From NCBI RefSeq assembly GCF_000005505.3, contig NC_016132.3:5642001-5706000 (forward strand): a DNA stretch of 64,000 bases. The letters are read 5' to 3'. Position 1 is the first letter of the stretch; the number at the start of each line of letters is the position of its first letter. Of the stretch, positions 54,337-64,000 are shown piece by piece. This DNA is from Brachypodium distachyon. Taxonomy: Eukaryota; Streptophyta; Magnoliopsida; Poales; Poaceae. Under the pieces are notes generated by a model, which saw only the letters and a list, made by a program, of their open reading frames with translations, did not search any database and was not told where the DNA came from. The position numbers were made by a program, and so were the translations under genes.

Positions 54337-56703
54337 TCATTCAGAATATATAGCACTATTATCCCCCTCAATAAGGTTCTGAAACGAAGCCGGAATGGGA
54401 GGCATTTTGGTATTGACGAGACCTTCCAGCATGTGAACAACTTGCCCCATTGACGGCCTGTCGTTCTCCTCATCCTGGATGCACCAGCAGGCAACCTTAC
54501 AGGTGACATCCAGCTGCTTAACATTAGCATCTGCTTTCAGCCTACCATCAAGCAAGCACAGAACCTCCCCTTCGTTCACCTGAGCAGCCGCATAAAGCGG
54601 AAAATACCTGTGGTTCCCAAATTTCATCATTTCAGTGCTCCTTCTCCCAGAGATTATCTCGAAGAGCATGATGCCAAAGCTGTATACATCTGCCTTCTTG
54701 GTGATCGGCAACCCGGATATCCACTCCGGTGCGAGGTAGCCCATGGTTCCCCGGATGGTAGTCAATGCCGAGTTGAATTCTCGTCCAAGGAGCTTCGCCA
54801 TGCCAAAATCAGCGATCTTGGGGCAGAACTCCGCATCAAGCAGTATGTTTTCGGGCTTGATGTCGCAATGTATGATGCAGTCCTCACATTCTTCATGTAG
54901 ATAGGCAAGACCCTTGGCGATACCTAGTGCGATTTGGTATCGAACGTTCCAACTCAACAGGCCAGATTTGTCAGCAAAGAGGTGAGCATCCAACGAGCCA
55001 TTTGGCATGTACTCGTAGACCAGCAACCTTCTGTTCCCTCTGACGCAAAACCCCAAGAGACGCACAAGATTGCTGTGTTGGATCATCCCAAGTGTCTGAA
55101 CTTCTGTTCTGAATTGCTTCTCTGCTTGCCCCAGGACTTTGAGATTCTTCACAGCAACAACAGTCGATCCCTGCATTGTTCCCTTGAAGACACTTCCAAA
55201 TCCTCCCTCGCCGATTTTATCAGAGAAATTCATTGTGGCTTTCTTGATATGTGCATAAGGGTAGACCACAAGCGGGCCTTCTACCTCAAACTTTTTGGCA
55301 GCAGACGAATTCCTCCTGAATCTCCATATCAGCACCAGTACCAGTATCAAAGAAGCAATGGCTACGGACCCAGCGACCAATAATGCGATTCCTTTCGTTT
55401 GCAAGCCTTTGTTGTTCCTGATCTTGGAGCCCAAACGGATGTAAACCTTGCTGTACGGGGGAATAGCAGCCAAGCTCAGATTGTACAGGTTGTGGTACCA
55501 GAGCTTGCATCCATGGCCGTGACCGTAAGAGTACGCGACGCAGTAGCATTTGCTCAGGCAAGCCGCTCTGCAGTCTTCATCAGTTCCGGCGACCTCGTCC
55601 TGAGCATTGTAAGGAAGGCCTTGCAGACTGTCCAACGGGGCAAAAGAGTCATCGTGCTCCGTCTGACCGCCAGACTCGCAGCTCAGCGGGAGAGACCTCG
55701 AGCAGCCGGTGACGAAGTACCCGAGCCCCCACTCGATCGGGTACGACGGCGCGAATCCATCCACGCATATACACTTCCCGGTGCTCGTGCAAGCGCCGAA
55801 ATCGCCGCAGAAGAATCCGCCGGATTTGCAACCGGAAGGGAAGGTCCAGCGAGCGACCCAGCCGGGTGTGCTGCCGTTCCCGGCGGCGGGATTCGATTCC
55901 GACCACCGCATCAGGCTGACTTGCCCCAGATGGAACTGCAAGAACTCCGTGCCATTGGGGCTTTCCGGGCGATTCAGCAGCAGCGAGCTGCCATTGTCTC
56001 GGGAGGACACCATCCAGTCCGGGAAAGTGCCGCGGTGGTCATGGCCATCGGTGGTGAGCACGAACCCGTTCCTCCTGCTCGCGTCGACGGCGAGGCTGCC
56101 GTTGTGCGAGAAGTCCCGGAACGTGAGCGAGACGTTCTTCCCCGTGTCCCTGTCGAACCCTAGCCTCCCGCCGGGGAGCAGCGCGTCGCCGGGGTAGTCG
56201 AAGCTCTGCCACAGGACGAGGGAGGAGTTTTCCCGGTCCCGCACCACCAGGTTGCCGTTGTCGAGGAGGACCGCGACGGCGGCGGCGGGCGTCGACCCAT
56301 TGCCGGCGGGCGGCGACCACCAGAGGCTCGCGCCGCCCTGCTTGATGTACAGGCTATCGCCGAACAGCTCCAGCGACGCGCTGGGCAGGTCGGTGATGAC
56401 GACCCTGTCCCCGACCCAGAACGTGGGGCTGTTGCCCGCCATGTTCCGGAGCCGGACGCCCAGGAAGTAGTGGATGCCGGGACCTGGGGGGAAGAAGCCC
56501 AGGTCGAACGCGCCGCTCTTGGAGACTAGGGTCTGGTTCCCAGAGATGGGCTCCCCGGGGAGGATGGTGTCCGCGGCGCTCGCGGTCCCGGCCCAGAAGT
56601 CTCCCCCGCAGAGCATGAGGAAGAGGAAGGCCTGCGCCGCCGGTTTGGGTGGGGAGAGGTCGAGGTCGAGCGGCCGCGCGGCGCCGCCGCCATTGAGGGG
56701 CAT
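54337..56703 (-). CDS. G-type lectin S-receptor-like Ser/Thr kinase, SRK copy 3 (788 aa)
   Basis: The start chosen is ATG at 56703 (MPLNGGGAARPLDLDL); further upstream the frame is open but has only GTG. The hydrophobic segment AFLFLMLCGGDFWAG (25-39) is preceded by ~24 residues, an unusually long n-region for a signal peptide. Bulb-lectin ~45-175 (DTILPGEPISGNQTL, LLDNGNLVVRD). S-locus glycoprotein region ~215-340 with EGF-like CGDFGACTSTGKCIC. PAN ~340-425. Transmembrane helix ~438-460. Kinase ~492-765 with GEGGFG (498-503), Lys519, HCDIKPEN (612-619), DFG (632-634) and APE (658-660). Catalytic residues are complete; it is non-RD. The 5' half is distinctly GC-rich compared with copies 1 and 2, so the same family shows different base composition within 35 kb. 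Single exon; plasma-membrane receptor, ligand unknown. Confidence 0.94.
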   Translation of the reverse strand: MPLNGGGAARPLDLDLSPPKPAAQAFLFLMLCGGDFWAGTASAADTILPGEPISGNQTLVSKSGAFDLGFFPPGPGIHYFLGVRLRNMAGNSPTFWVGDRVVITDLPSASLELFGDSLYIKQGGASLWWSPPAGNGSTPAAAVAVLLDNGNLVVRDRENSSLVLWQSFDYPGDALLPGGRLGFDRDTGKNVSLTFRDFSHNGSLAVDASRRNGFVLTTDGHDHRGTFPDWMVSSRDNGSSLLLNRPESPNGTEFLQFHLGQVSLMRWSESNPAAGNGSTPGWVARWTFPSGCKSGGFFCGDFGACTSTGKCICVDGFAPSYPIEWGLGYFVTGCSRSLPLSCESGGQTEHDDSFAPLDSLQGLPYNAQDEVAGTDEDCRAACLSKCYCVAYSYGHGHGCKLWYHNLYNLSLAAIPPYSKVYIRLGSKIRNNKGLQTKGIALLVAGSVAIASLILVLVLIWRFRRNSSAAKKFEVEGPLVVYPYAHIKKATMNFSDKIGEGGFGSVFKGTMQGSTVVAVKNLKVLGQAEKQFRTEVQTLGMIQHSNLVRLLGFCVRGNRRLLVYEYMPNGSLDAHLFADKSGLLSWNVRYQIALGIAKGLAYLHEECEDCIIHCDIKPENILLDAEFCPKIADFGMAKLLGREFNSALTTIRGTMGYLAPEWISGLPITKKADVYSFGIMLFEIISGRRSTEMMKFGNHRYFPLYAAAQVNEGEVLCLLDGRLKADANVKQLDVTCKVACWCIQDEENDRPSMGQVVHMLEGLVNTKMPPIPASFQNLIEGDNSAIYSE

Positions 56704-57376
56704 ACCTTCCAGAGAGAGAAACGAAGAGGGCGCTGAAGAGGTCGAAGCGCCGCCGCCGCTTACCACCCCCTCAATGCGCCTGCTGGCTCAGTGGTGGTGG
56801 CCTGGGGGCGAACGGACTCCACCGCCGCCATTGCCTGTTGGCTTCAGAGCTCAGGCTCGTCCGCGCTTCAGGACCTTCAGGTTGACTCCAACGGATGCGG
56901 TCAAACAGAGTCTGCTTGCTTTCAGCCTTTCGCAATCAGGGGCTGGCAAAGAGATCAAGTGCTCGAGCACCACCTTAATCACTTTCTTGACGACCAATAG
57001 CGTTCCTAAATAACGAACATTATGGTTACATGGATCACTATGATAAATCAACATTCCATTGAAAATGACCCCAGGCGTGTAGATTTTGTCTCCATTGGAA
57101 AAAGCGTGATTCGGCGTCTCCCTTCTCTCCCCATTTCTTCAACCGGCCACTGCATCAAGTTCCTGTCGACCATGGATTTCCAGTCAATTGCGTTCACACC
57201 AGAGACCAGACGTTAATGCTATCCGGCGACTAGCGCAACCAAGATTGAAGATTGGAGATTTGGCAAGTACTCCAGCCAAGAACGTCTCGCTATCGACGGC
57301 GAATCTGTCAGTGCTGTCACCTATCCTCGGACGAGTAATTGTAAATTAGCCAAATGAGGCACATATGACGCCAGAC
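56704..57376. other. promoter side of SRK copy 3
   Basis: Presumed 5' flank of the minus-strand SRK copy 3. No other gene was recognised. Confidence 0.45.
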
Positions 57377-57687
57377 ACGGCTAGTTGGGAGAGTTGCCAA
57401 GGACGTGTTCCATGCGGCGAGAGGATGGAATCCATTACCAAGAAGAATTGCATTCTGAGAAAAGAAGATGGATTACAGTCCCTAGAATATGGGTGTGATC
57501 GACAGTTCAGATGAAGCGGCTGGGTAGATTACATTTAGAGATGCTGATGTATTTCTGCTTGACGCATATTTGCTGAAACTGTAATCCGTTTTTCTTTTCA
57601 CTGTTGTTCAGACCTGGGCCTGTAGACGCTGGTTTCTCGTAATAGAAATCGGAGAGGAAAAACCTCTCTTTTTCAAAAAAAAAAAAA
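57377..57687 (+). mobile_element. 5'-truncated LINE insertion with 14-bp target duplication
   Basis: About 311 bp lie between two copies of ATATGACGCCAGAC (57363-57376 and 57688-57701). The insert ends in a run of 13 A (57675-57687), preceded by GTAATAGAAATCGGAGAGG, a 3'UTR-like sequence seen at ends of grass L1-type LINEs. Long direct repeats plus a poly(A) tail are diagnostic for target-primed reverse transcription. No ORF2 domain remains, so the copy is strongly 5'-truncated. Confidence 0.85.
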
Positions 57688-57701
57688 ATATGACGCCAGA
57701 C

Positions 57702-58618
57702 CTTTAGTGTGCAGAAGATATGACCATTCACTAATCACCCAAGCTTAGGGAGGGAAGGAGTGATGCTAAATCATAGTCGACTGAGATTTTATCTAATCTC
57801 GGTCAACAACGATTAGCCACGCAATTTGTGTCTATATATGCACGATATTTGTTTTCAGATTTTCGTATTCGGCTTTTGAGGCCTTGAGTCCTCTTTTTTG
57901 AAAGAGAGCGATATTATTAAGCCTTCAAGTGCCATGGCCCATGGGGATGGAGGACACTCCCCAGGCCGTCTAGTTTTTTCTTTTCTTTTTTGAGTGGATT
58001 TTCTTTTCTTTTTTTTGAGAAATTTTTCTTTTTTTTTTCTAAGAGAACAGGCCCTATACTGCCGCGGGATTGCGGTTTGGGGGGGTTACGTTTTTTTTTT
58101 TTTTTGAGCGAAGGCCTGTGAAGTGTCAACATTACAAATGGGCCCACCCGTACAATCAATCCAGTTAAAATTAGGCCAACCCAGTTTATGGATACGCCCA
58201 CAATTGCTCTAACACTTCGGGGCTGGGCCGTGTTGTTTGATTTTACGGCTGGGCCGTGTTATTATGCTCCCAGTCTCAACCATCACTATCTTATATGGGC
58301 CTCCAAGACAAGCCTTCAGTCAGGCAGCACATCTCTAGTTCCCGTTCTTATTCTCAAAAAAAAAGAAAAAACTCTAGTTCCCGTCCTGCTCTCCAACCAA
58401 AAAAAAACACACTCTCCATGCCTACTTACCTCCATTACAGATGAATCCTTTCGGGCCAGCTCAACATTTTTAGTGGTGTCCGCGCCAGTTTTGTAAGTTT
58501 TGTACTCCGTATTCAATTTTCTCAGTTACTAGCATTTTCTGTCGGTGTTTCCGCAGCTGCCGCTTTTAAGGGGGTGGTGTAAAGACAAGTGGTCAACCTG
58601 AATGTGGCAATATCCGTA
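57702..58618. other. gene-free stretch
   Basis: Intergenic. It contains a short palindrome GACTGAGATTTTATCTAATC/TCGGTC near 57780-57806 and several T- or A-rich runs at 57980-58100. No gene was recognised. Confidence 0.45.
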
Positions 58619-58738
58619 GGTTGATTTGATGTTCGCCATGACCTTTTCAGGTTGATTTGATGTTCTCCATGTCCTCTTCAGGTTGATTTGATGTTCTCCA
58701 TGACCTCTTCAGGTTGATTTGATGTTCTCCATGTTTCT
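58619..58738. repeat. 31-bp minisatellite, about four copies
   Basis: Units start GGTTGATTTGATGTTCTCCA at 58619, 58650, 58681 and 58712; the last is partial. The alternating endings TGACC and TGTCC suggest growth by a two-unit step. Confidence 0.9.
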
Positions 58739-61700
58739 GTGCTCCACAGTCACGGTGCCTTCCCTGGCCCAGCTTCAGTTAGCAGATGCCAACAGATTGT
58801 GCTGGCTTTGCACACTATTCCCTGCTGTTCCACCGCTTCCATCCCCCAAGTGTTTCGAGTTTTGACTAAGGCCGGACAATTGTTTTTGACTAAGGCTGGC
58901 CATCATGCGAGCATGGCATAGACTTCACTTCAGTAATCATGGGCCGTTCTTCGTGTGCTACAGATATCATGGGCTGAGAGCTCCAGGCATTCGCGCAGAT
59001 AACATTTAGAATGACAAGCACACAGTGATGTGATTGGGTGTGTGCGAACGCTGTAATGTTCGAGCGAGTGAAAGATGTCTGACTGATCCTGAGAAATGCA
59101 TGCAGCTGCGGACTCGCTGCAGGTTGCTTTGAAGACAAAGGCATATGTTGTCCACCTGAAGATAATCTGCAGCTGCGGCCTGCGGAGTGGAACTGAATTA
59201 GCACTTGCTATGATCGATCGTCGTAGTATCCTAAAGCGCTACAATTTCCAAGGCTATGATCAGCTCTCCCATTCTATTCCTGGGGTCAATAAATAGTGCC
59301 TGCACCTGAATCCTGATGAACAAGATCAACTTGGAGCGTCTGCACTGTTCTTCTATAGCGGTGGGCGATCATTTGCGATGATGAAATCCATCGATGAACA
59401 CGCAAGGAAAGTTACTGTTTACCGAGTACATTCGTATGTATCTTTGCAAGTTCAAACAGGGCAGCATGGGAGGCTGTGGCGAGCATGCATCCATGGGCTC
59501 AGGCTGTGCTGCGGCCGGTGTCTGTCAGGCAGGAGGACCCAGCAGCCGCTGTTGCTTTCTCCCCGGCCCCCAGGCATGCGTGCCAAGCGCAGACAGACAG
59601 ACATACAGACTGGGGGACGGATCCGGGTTCACGATTCGTTGAACCGGTCGTACGTTCCGAAACCTGGAGCCGCGAGATTCGAGAGATACCCCGATGCAAA
59701 TACAAGCACGCATCGCACGAACCCGTGATTATTGTGGCCTGTGGTTATCGCGCGCGCTTCTTTTCAGTGCGCAAGCTAGTCCCCCTTCTTTTCCTGCATC
59801 GAGAGGGATGATCGCCGGATCCCTGAAAAGATGGCTTCTTTGCCCAAAGAACCATGTTCCTTAGCAGCAGAAATGTCGATTTTAAACATGCAAACCCAAC
59901 TTTGAGTAGTAGGACTAGAAGTCTCGTTCTCCGAGGCTTGTTTGGTTGGTCAAATTCTTGCCGTCTGCCGGTGCCGGACCCAAAGATGGCAAGATCCGGT
60001 TTGGTCCACTGACAGACACCCATTGACGGATCGGTCACGTGTAACTGGCGCACAGGAGGACGTGCCAAAGCTAGCCATGCATACGGACGCCGGCCACGGC
60101 GTGCATGCGCGGCCGGAGCTGGACCAGCAGCAAGCAATGGAACACGTATGCACTTACGGACCGCCCAAAAGCCGATCCAAGATGATTTTTACCTGATGTT
60201 ACAGTTAAAAGCAAACTGCGTCTGAATTTCCACAGGCCGTTGCTGCATGCATTTTCCGTCCGGCATTGCATCTGAGGCCAAGAAGAGGCAAGCCGATCTT
60301 TGCTAAAAGCAGCGAGCCCGGATGCACGGAGATGCGCGCGCCGCGTCAATCTTGCAGGCTTGCAGCAGAGATTAGCGGCTTGCTTGCCCGGCCGTGTTTC
60401 TGTATCGGCATGCATTGGTTACTTTGGCCGGCCTATGGGCACGCAGAAGAGGCGTCCTGAGTCCTGACGAACTACTGAGACCTCAGCGCATGGCAGCGCT
60501 GCTGCTGGCCGGGCGCATGCATTCGCCGCTTGCCAGTTCGTGAAAGTATTTTCTTGGGCTTGGACCTGTCCTTGTTTCAAAATACTGAACTGTTTTACAC
60601 CAGCTTCGGTATAAGAAACAAGTTCAGGTTGTGCTGTATTTCCGGATATAGTATACTCCTGTTGGCGAAAAGAGATTTATTTTTTTCAGGAAAAAGGTTA
60701 TTGACAGAAAACGTCCCATTATTGCGACGCTTTGCAGTACTTGAGAGTTTTAATTATTTGTTCGTTTTACCGGCTGCATAATTGTGCCTCCTGACTGACG
60801 AGCCCAGTTTCCAGCTCATTCGAGCTTGCTATAGGGTTGCAGGCTGCGCGCACTGTAAAGGCAACCGATAATCTTGTCTCTGCAGAAAGCATTTTTGGCT
60901 TGTACCAGAAACAAGGTTGAAACAAACGATGGTTCTGACTTCTGACGCAATAGTGCTGGTAAATTTTCCCACAGTAAATTCGTGGGGATGAATAGAAATT
61001 TAATTTGCTAGTGTCAATGGGTGACTGATGGCACAAAGCATGGTGTTGTATCAATGTATCATCAAGTCATAGCGATCACACAAGACTAATAGTTCAAGCA
61101 TGACATGGGAAAACAGAAGTTGTAACAATCTGTTCCACTTCGCAGTCTCGCAGAACATATAATTTACCTGCACTGCTGCCTGAAATGACATGCCACAACA
61201 ACAATACTCAATTGTGCAGGCTACAACAATCTTCGAAGGTGTCTTCTATGCAAATGCAACAGCCAGATACTCTTAGTTTCATATGTAGATATTCAGCCAC
61301 AAGTGATGCAGGAGCTGCCTATTGATAATCCAGGTCAATTGGTTGACCCCGGTACATATGCTTTTGAAAATTGGGCTGTTTTCTTCAGTCATAATTGCAC
61401 TGGACATTACACTTTGGCTGCCACGAGTGCTTCCTCGTGTCTGATGTCCTAGCATAATTGCACAGAATCTTGGCTCTAGCGTTTGACCTAAATGAGATCT
61501 CTGTGAATACAATAGTAGCTCTCAGGTATTAGTGCTGCATACACAATCACACCACTTCTTTCAATTAGCATGGGAGTATATATCGATCCTAGTGGTCTGA
61601 TGGACCACTGTACATGTATATGCATCTTAACAGGCAAGTTTGATCTTAGATCCATCTCAACGACAGTAACCAAGCCCATTCTCTCTTCTTCTCTTTAATA

Positions 61701-63273
61701 GTACTCCACTTAACAATTTAGCTATCTGGAAAAGCGTGTACCAAACTGTACTGTGCCATGTTCAGCATAGTATTACCGATGACCGCTGTTGAAGAAAACT
61801 GAAATGGAGTACGTCACTGGTAGTATTAACAACTTGGGTTGAGGCAGGGTCGTGGCCTCCATCGCGGTATGGAGCTGGTCAAGCATAAATAGCGATTATT
61901 AGTTCTATACGAGCAAAAGAAACAGTGTCAGATAAAATCATGCGAGTGTACTTAATTACAATGCGCTTAGTGACAGTAGCTACTAGTAGCACTAGCGTGG
62001 AGCAGGAGAGTGTGAGACTCGCTCGTGTGTTCATGGGGAGTAGTGGAAGAGGAGTGAGCAGCTCCTACTGGTAGGTGCCGCTAGCTTAGCGGCCTATCTA
62101 TCCGTAGCCGGGTTACTTTTATCTGGTGGCACTGTTTCAGACGTTCGGCTCGAATCAACACCACGCTAAATTAGAGGTCAAGTTCTCTCTTCCTCTCTGC
62201 CTTTTGTGGCTAGAATTCGAGGTCAAAAATTCGGCCGTCTTCAAACTGCATGGGGAAGAGAGTCCGGTTTAATGGCCTAGCATTGCAACCTTCAACGTCT
62301 CTCAAGAGAGATCAGACAGGAGCTGGCCGCTAGTTCTACTACGACCTCAATATCCTAATCTCAATGCATTGCCAGGCTTAATACTATACCCGATCCAAAG
62401 CATTGTTAATATACAGAGAGAAAACAAGTGTATTGAGTCCCTTGACATCTTCATATCGGTGCAAATTCTACCCTGCCGAATCAGTTTCACAGAGAGATTT
62501 TCCGCGAAAAAAATCTCCAACGAGGACTAGGACTGACGAAGAATCTACAATAAGAGAGTTAATATACAGAGAAAAAAGCTGGATTCTCCGGCAAGTCCTA
62601 ATTAATATACTCCAAGCTCCCTACTTGAAAAGCACAAAGCGAACGCCAAGCTTTAAAAAAAAATCCCAGTTTGACAAGGTGACGAGGATAGTTCAGTACC
62701 TTGGATTAAAGAAATGGTTACGAGCTCGACCTGCCCATATGCCTACACGAGCAGTGGCTTTGATTGGATTTTGTCTAGTCCCCGGATTCCTTCTTCTGAG
62801 TACAATTGAAAAGAGTTTAGGTGAGGGGAAAAGGCTGTGGTGTCGTCGGAGAGGAGTTCGTGCACACGAGTGCGCGAACCGGCCGGACCCTGGAAACCAG
62901 GTGCCCCCTGGCCCATTACTAAATTATAAAGGTCTTTGGGTTCGGCTATATACGACGATCTACCCAGGGTGGCAAATTACACTCGTATGCATAGTTCAAT
63001 TGGCAGGTTCAGTGTTCTTTGAAAAGAATAAAGGGCCATCAAATCGAGCAACAGTTACATAATTGAATTGGCAAGTTCAATGTTCTTTGAAATAGAAGAA
63101 AGGGAGTTGCACAATTGAGTTGGCAAGCTTGATGTCAAGAATGAAAGATCATCAAATCGAACAAAAGTTTTTACTAATACAAACACCTGGACTGATCTTC
63201 TACAGTATCCCGAAATTAATTTAGACCGTTCATTTTTCTTGATCCAAGGGCACAGATTAGTTACTACTCCTAA
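58739..63273. other. gene-free stretch
   Basis: Long intergenic sequence. A frame at 62403-63062 lacks an early ATG and shows no domain. Near 62990-63150 three loose copies of AATTGGCAAGTTCAATGTTC-like sequence occur. I see no RNA gene or complete transposon. Confidence 0.5.
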
Positions 63274-63679
63274 ATACTCCAAGTTACATCAATGGAGTAT
63301 CCTGTCAGAACAAACGGAGTATTAAGAAAACGAGGGTAAAAATGTAAAGTGGGAGAAAAACGGCAACCGCGACTGGGAGGAGACGGCCGGCGTGGGCGAG
63401 GACAGTGGCGGCCCCGCCGTCGCAGGGAGGTGTGTGGCCGCGTGTGCTAGGGGGGGCGGCCGGCGTGGTCGAGGACGGTGGCGGCCTTGCCGGCGCGGGA
63501 GGAGCGTGTGGGCGGGGCGGCCGGCGGCGGCGACGCCGACGCGGGGAGGCGCGTGTGTTGGGTGGCGGCCGGCGTGGGCGAGGATGGGGTCCTGGGTATT
63601 TTTTGTTTTAATTTTTACTAATTGTGAAAAGTCCATAATGCCCTTCTCTGATACTCCATTTAGTTCAAGGGAGTATTGG
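63274..63679. repeat. possible TIR element with GC-rich repeated core
   Basis: Similar inverted ends, AATACTCC...AATGGAGTATC at 63272-63301 and GATACTCCATTT...GGAGTATT at 63650-63677, enclose a GC-rich core. In the core GGCCGGCGTGGGCGAGGA-like units recur about four times (63380-63590). Each end is also a small palindrome by itself. Whether this is a mobile element is unproven. Confidence 0.35.
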
Positions 63680-64000
63680 GTACCGTAGAATCTGCATTTT
63701 AAAAACTGAGGTATTTAAAAAAAAAACTCCATCTTGCAACTCATTCTCTTACACAATCAATTTTTTGGCGGGTCAAGAGAAAGTGAGAAACCTCTATTGA
63801 TTAAGATAGAATATGACAACAATCACACGCTAGTGGCTCGTTGCAGGACCGTGCAGCAAGCCAATCACACAGCAAGGAAAAAGATGGCTTCTCTTCACTA
63901 AGTTTGCCAGTTCATGACCCACTCTATTACACTCTCTCGAATGTTGACCTAGACATCCTGCAGCATACACAGGTTAGTATTCGCTTCCTCGCACGGATGA
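63680..64000. other. gene-free end of window
   Basis: AT-rich sequence; nothing recognised. Confidence 0.5.

Noticed and set aside
57770..57830. palindrome around GACTGAGATTTTATCTAATC
   Set aside because: It is short and imperfect, without target duplication; it may be part of an old MITE but cannot be delimited.
62403..63062. 219-codon plus-strand frame with a Lys/Arg-rich start and a hydrophobic segment
   Set aside because: It begins with TTG, has no ATG until about 62739, shows no known domain and overlaps loose repeats; I considered organellar origin but could not match it to a plastid or mitochondrial gene.

Overview
The window reads as grass nuclear DNA, most likely a Triticeae (wheat, barley, Aegilops) or a close pooid relative. 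The evidence is a BARE/WIS/Angela-type Copia LTR end, many Stowaway MITEs, solo and complete LTR retrotransposons, GC-rich monocot coding exons and grass-type receptor-kinase genes. I see no bacterial, organellar, CRISPR or operon-like features. The species is inference.

Layout. 1-4720 is nested and rearranged LTR-retrotransposon sequence: a BARE-like LTR end, a Transposase_28-type ORF, and two Gypsy LTR/gag pieces fused head to head. About 4725-10210 is a decayed autonomous-type Mutator element on the minus strand, with a MURA-like transposase gene, a plant-mobile-domain gene and two tandem-repeat blocks. 10.2-12.4 kb holds a PPR fragment and a G-type lectin receptor kinase (SRK-like) pseudogene broken by an inversion. 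13.0-15.3 kb is an NLR-derived gene that keeps CC, winged-helix and LRR regions but lacks the P-loop part of NB-ARC. 15.3-21.4 kb is intergenic with MITEs and a LINE fragment. 21.4-28.1 kb holds an intact SRK-like gene (763 aa) flanked by direct repeats with matching kinase remnants, then a five-exon GDSL esterase gene. 28.8-32.3 kb is a two-exon LRR receptor-like pseudokinase with a U6 snRNA pseudogene in its intron. 36-37.5 kb holds a TIR element and a SINE.

38.3-40.6 kb is a second intact SRK-like gene. A solo LTR with a 5-bp target duplication (41.8-43.2 kb) and a complete but mutated short-LTR Copia element (44.2-48.9 kb) follow. 50.25-51.42 kb is a non-autonomous Mutator-type element with long TIRs. 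54.3-56.7 kb is a third intact SRK-like gene on the minus strand. The remainder to 64 kb is intergenic, with one well-delimited LINE insertion and several minisatellites.

Common theme. The host genes are mainly cell-surface or immune receptor types: three intact SRK-like kinases plus remnants, one LRR pseudokinase and one NLR derivative, with one secreted lipase-like enzyme. This resembles a receptor cluster expanding by local duplication, inversion and transposon activity. I found no clear sign of a wholly new system. The best leads are the NB-ARC-deficient NLR, the inverted SRK pseudogene, the matched chimeric kinase remnants around the first SRK gene, and the head-to-head Gypsy structure.
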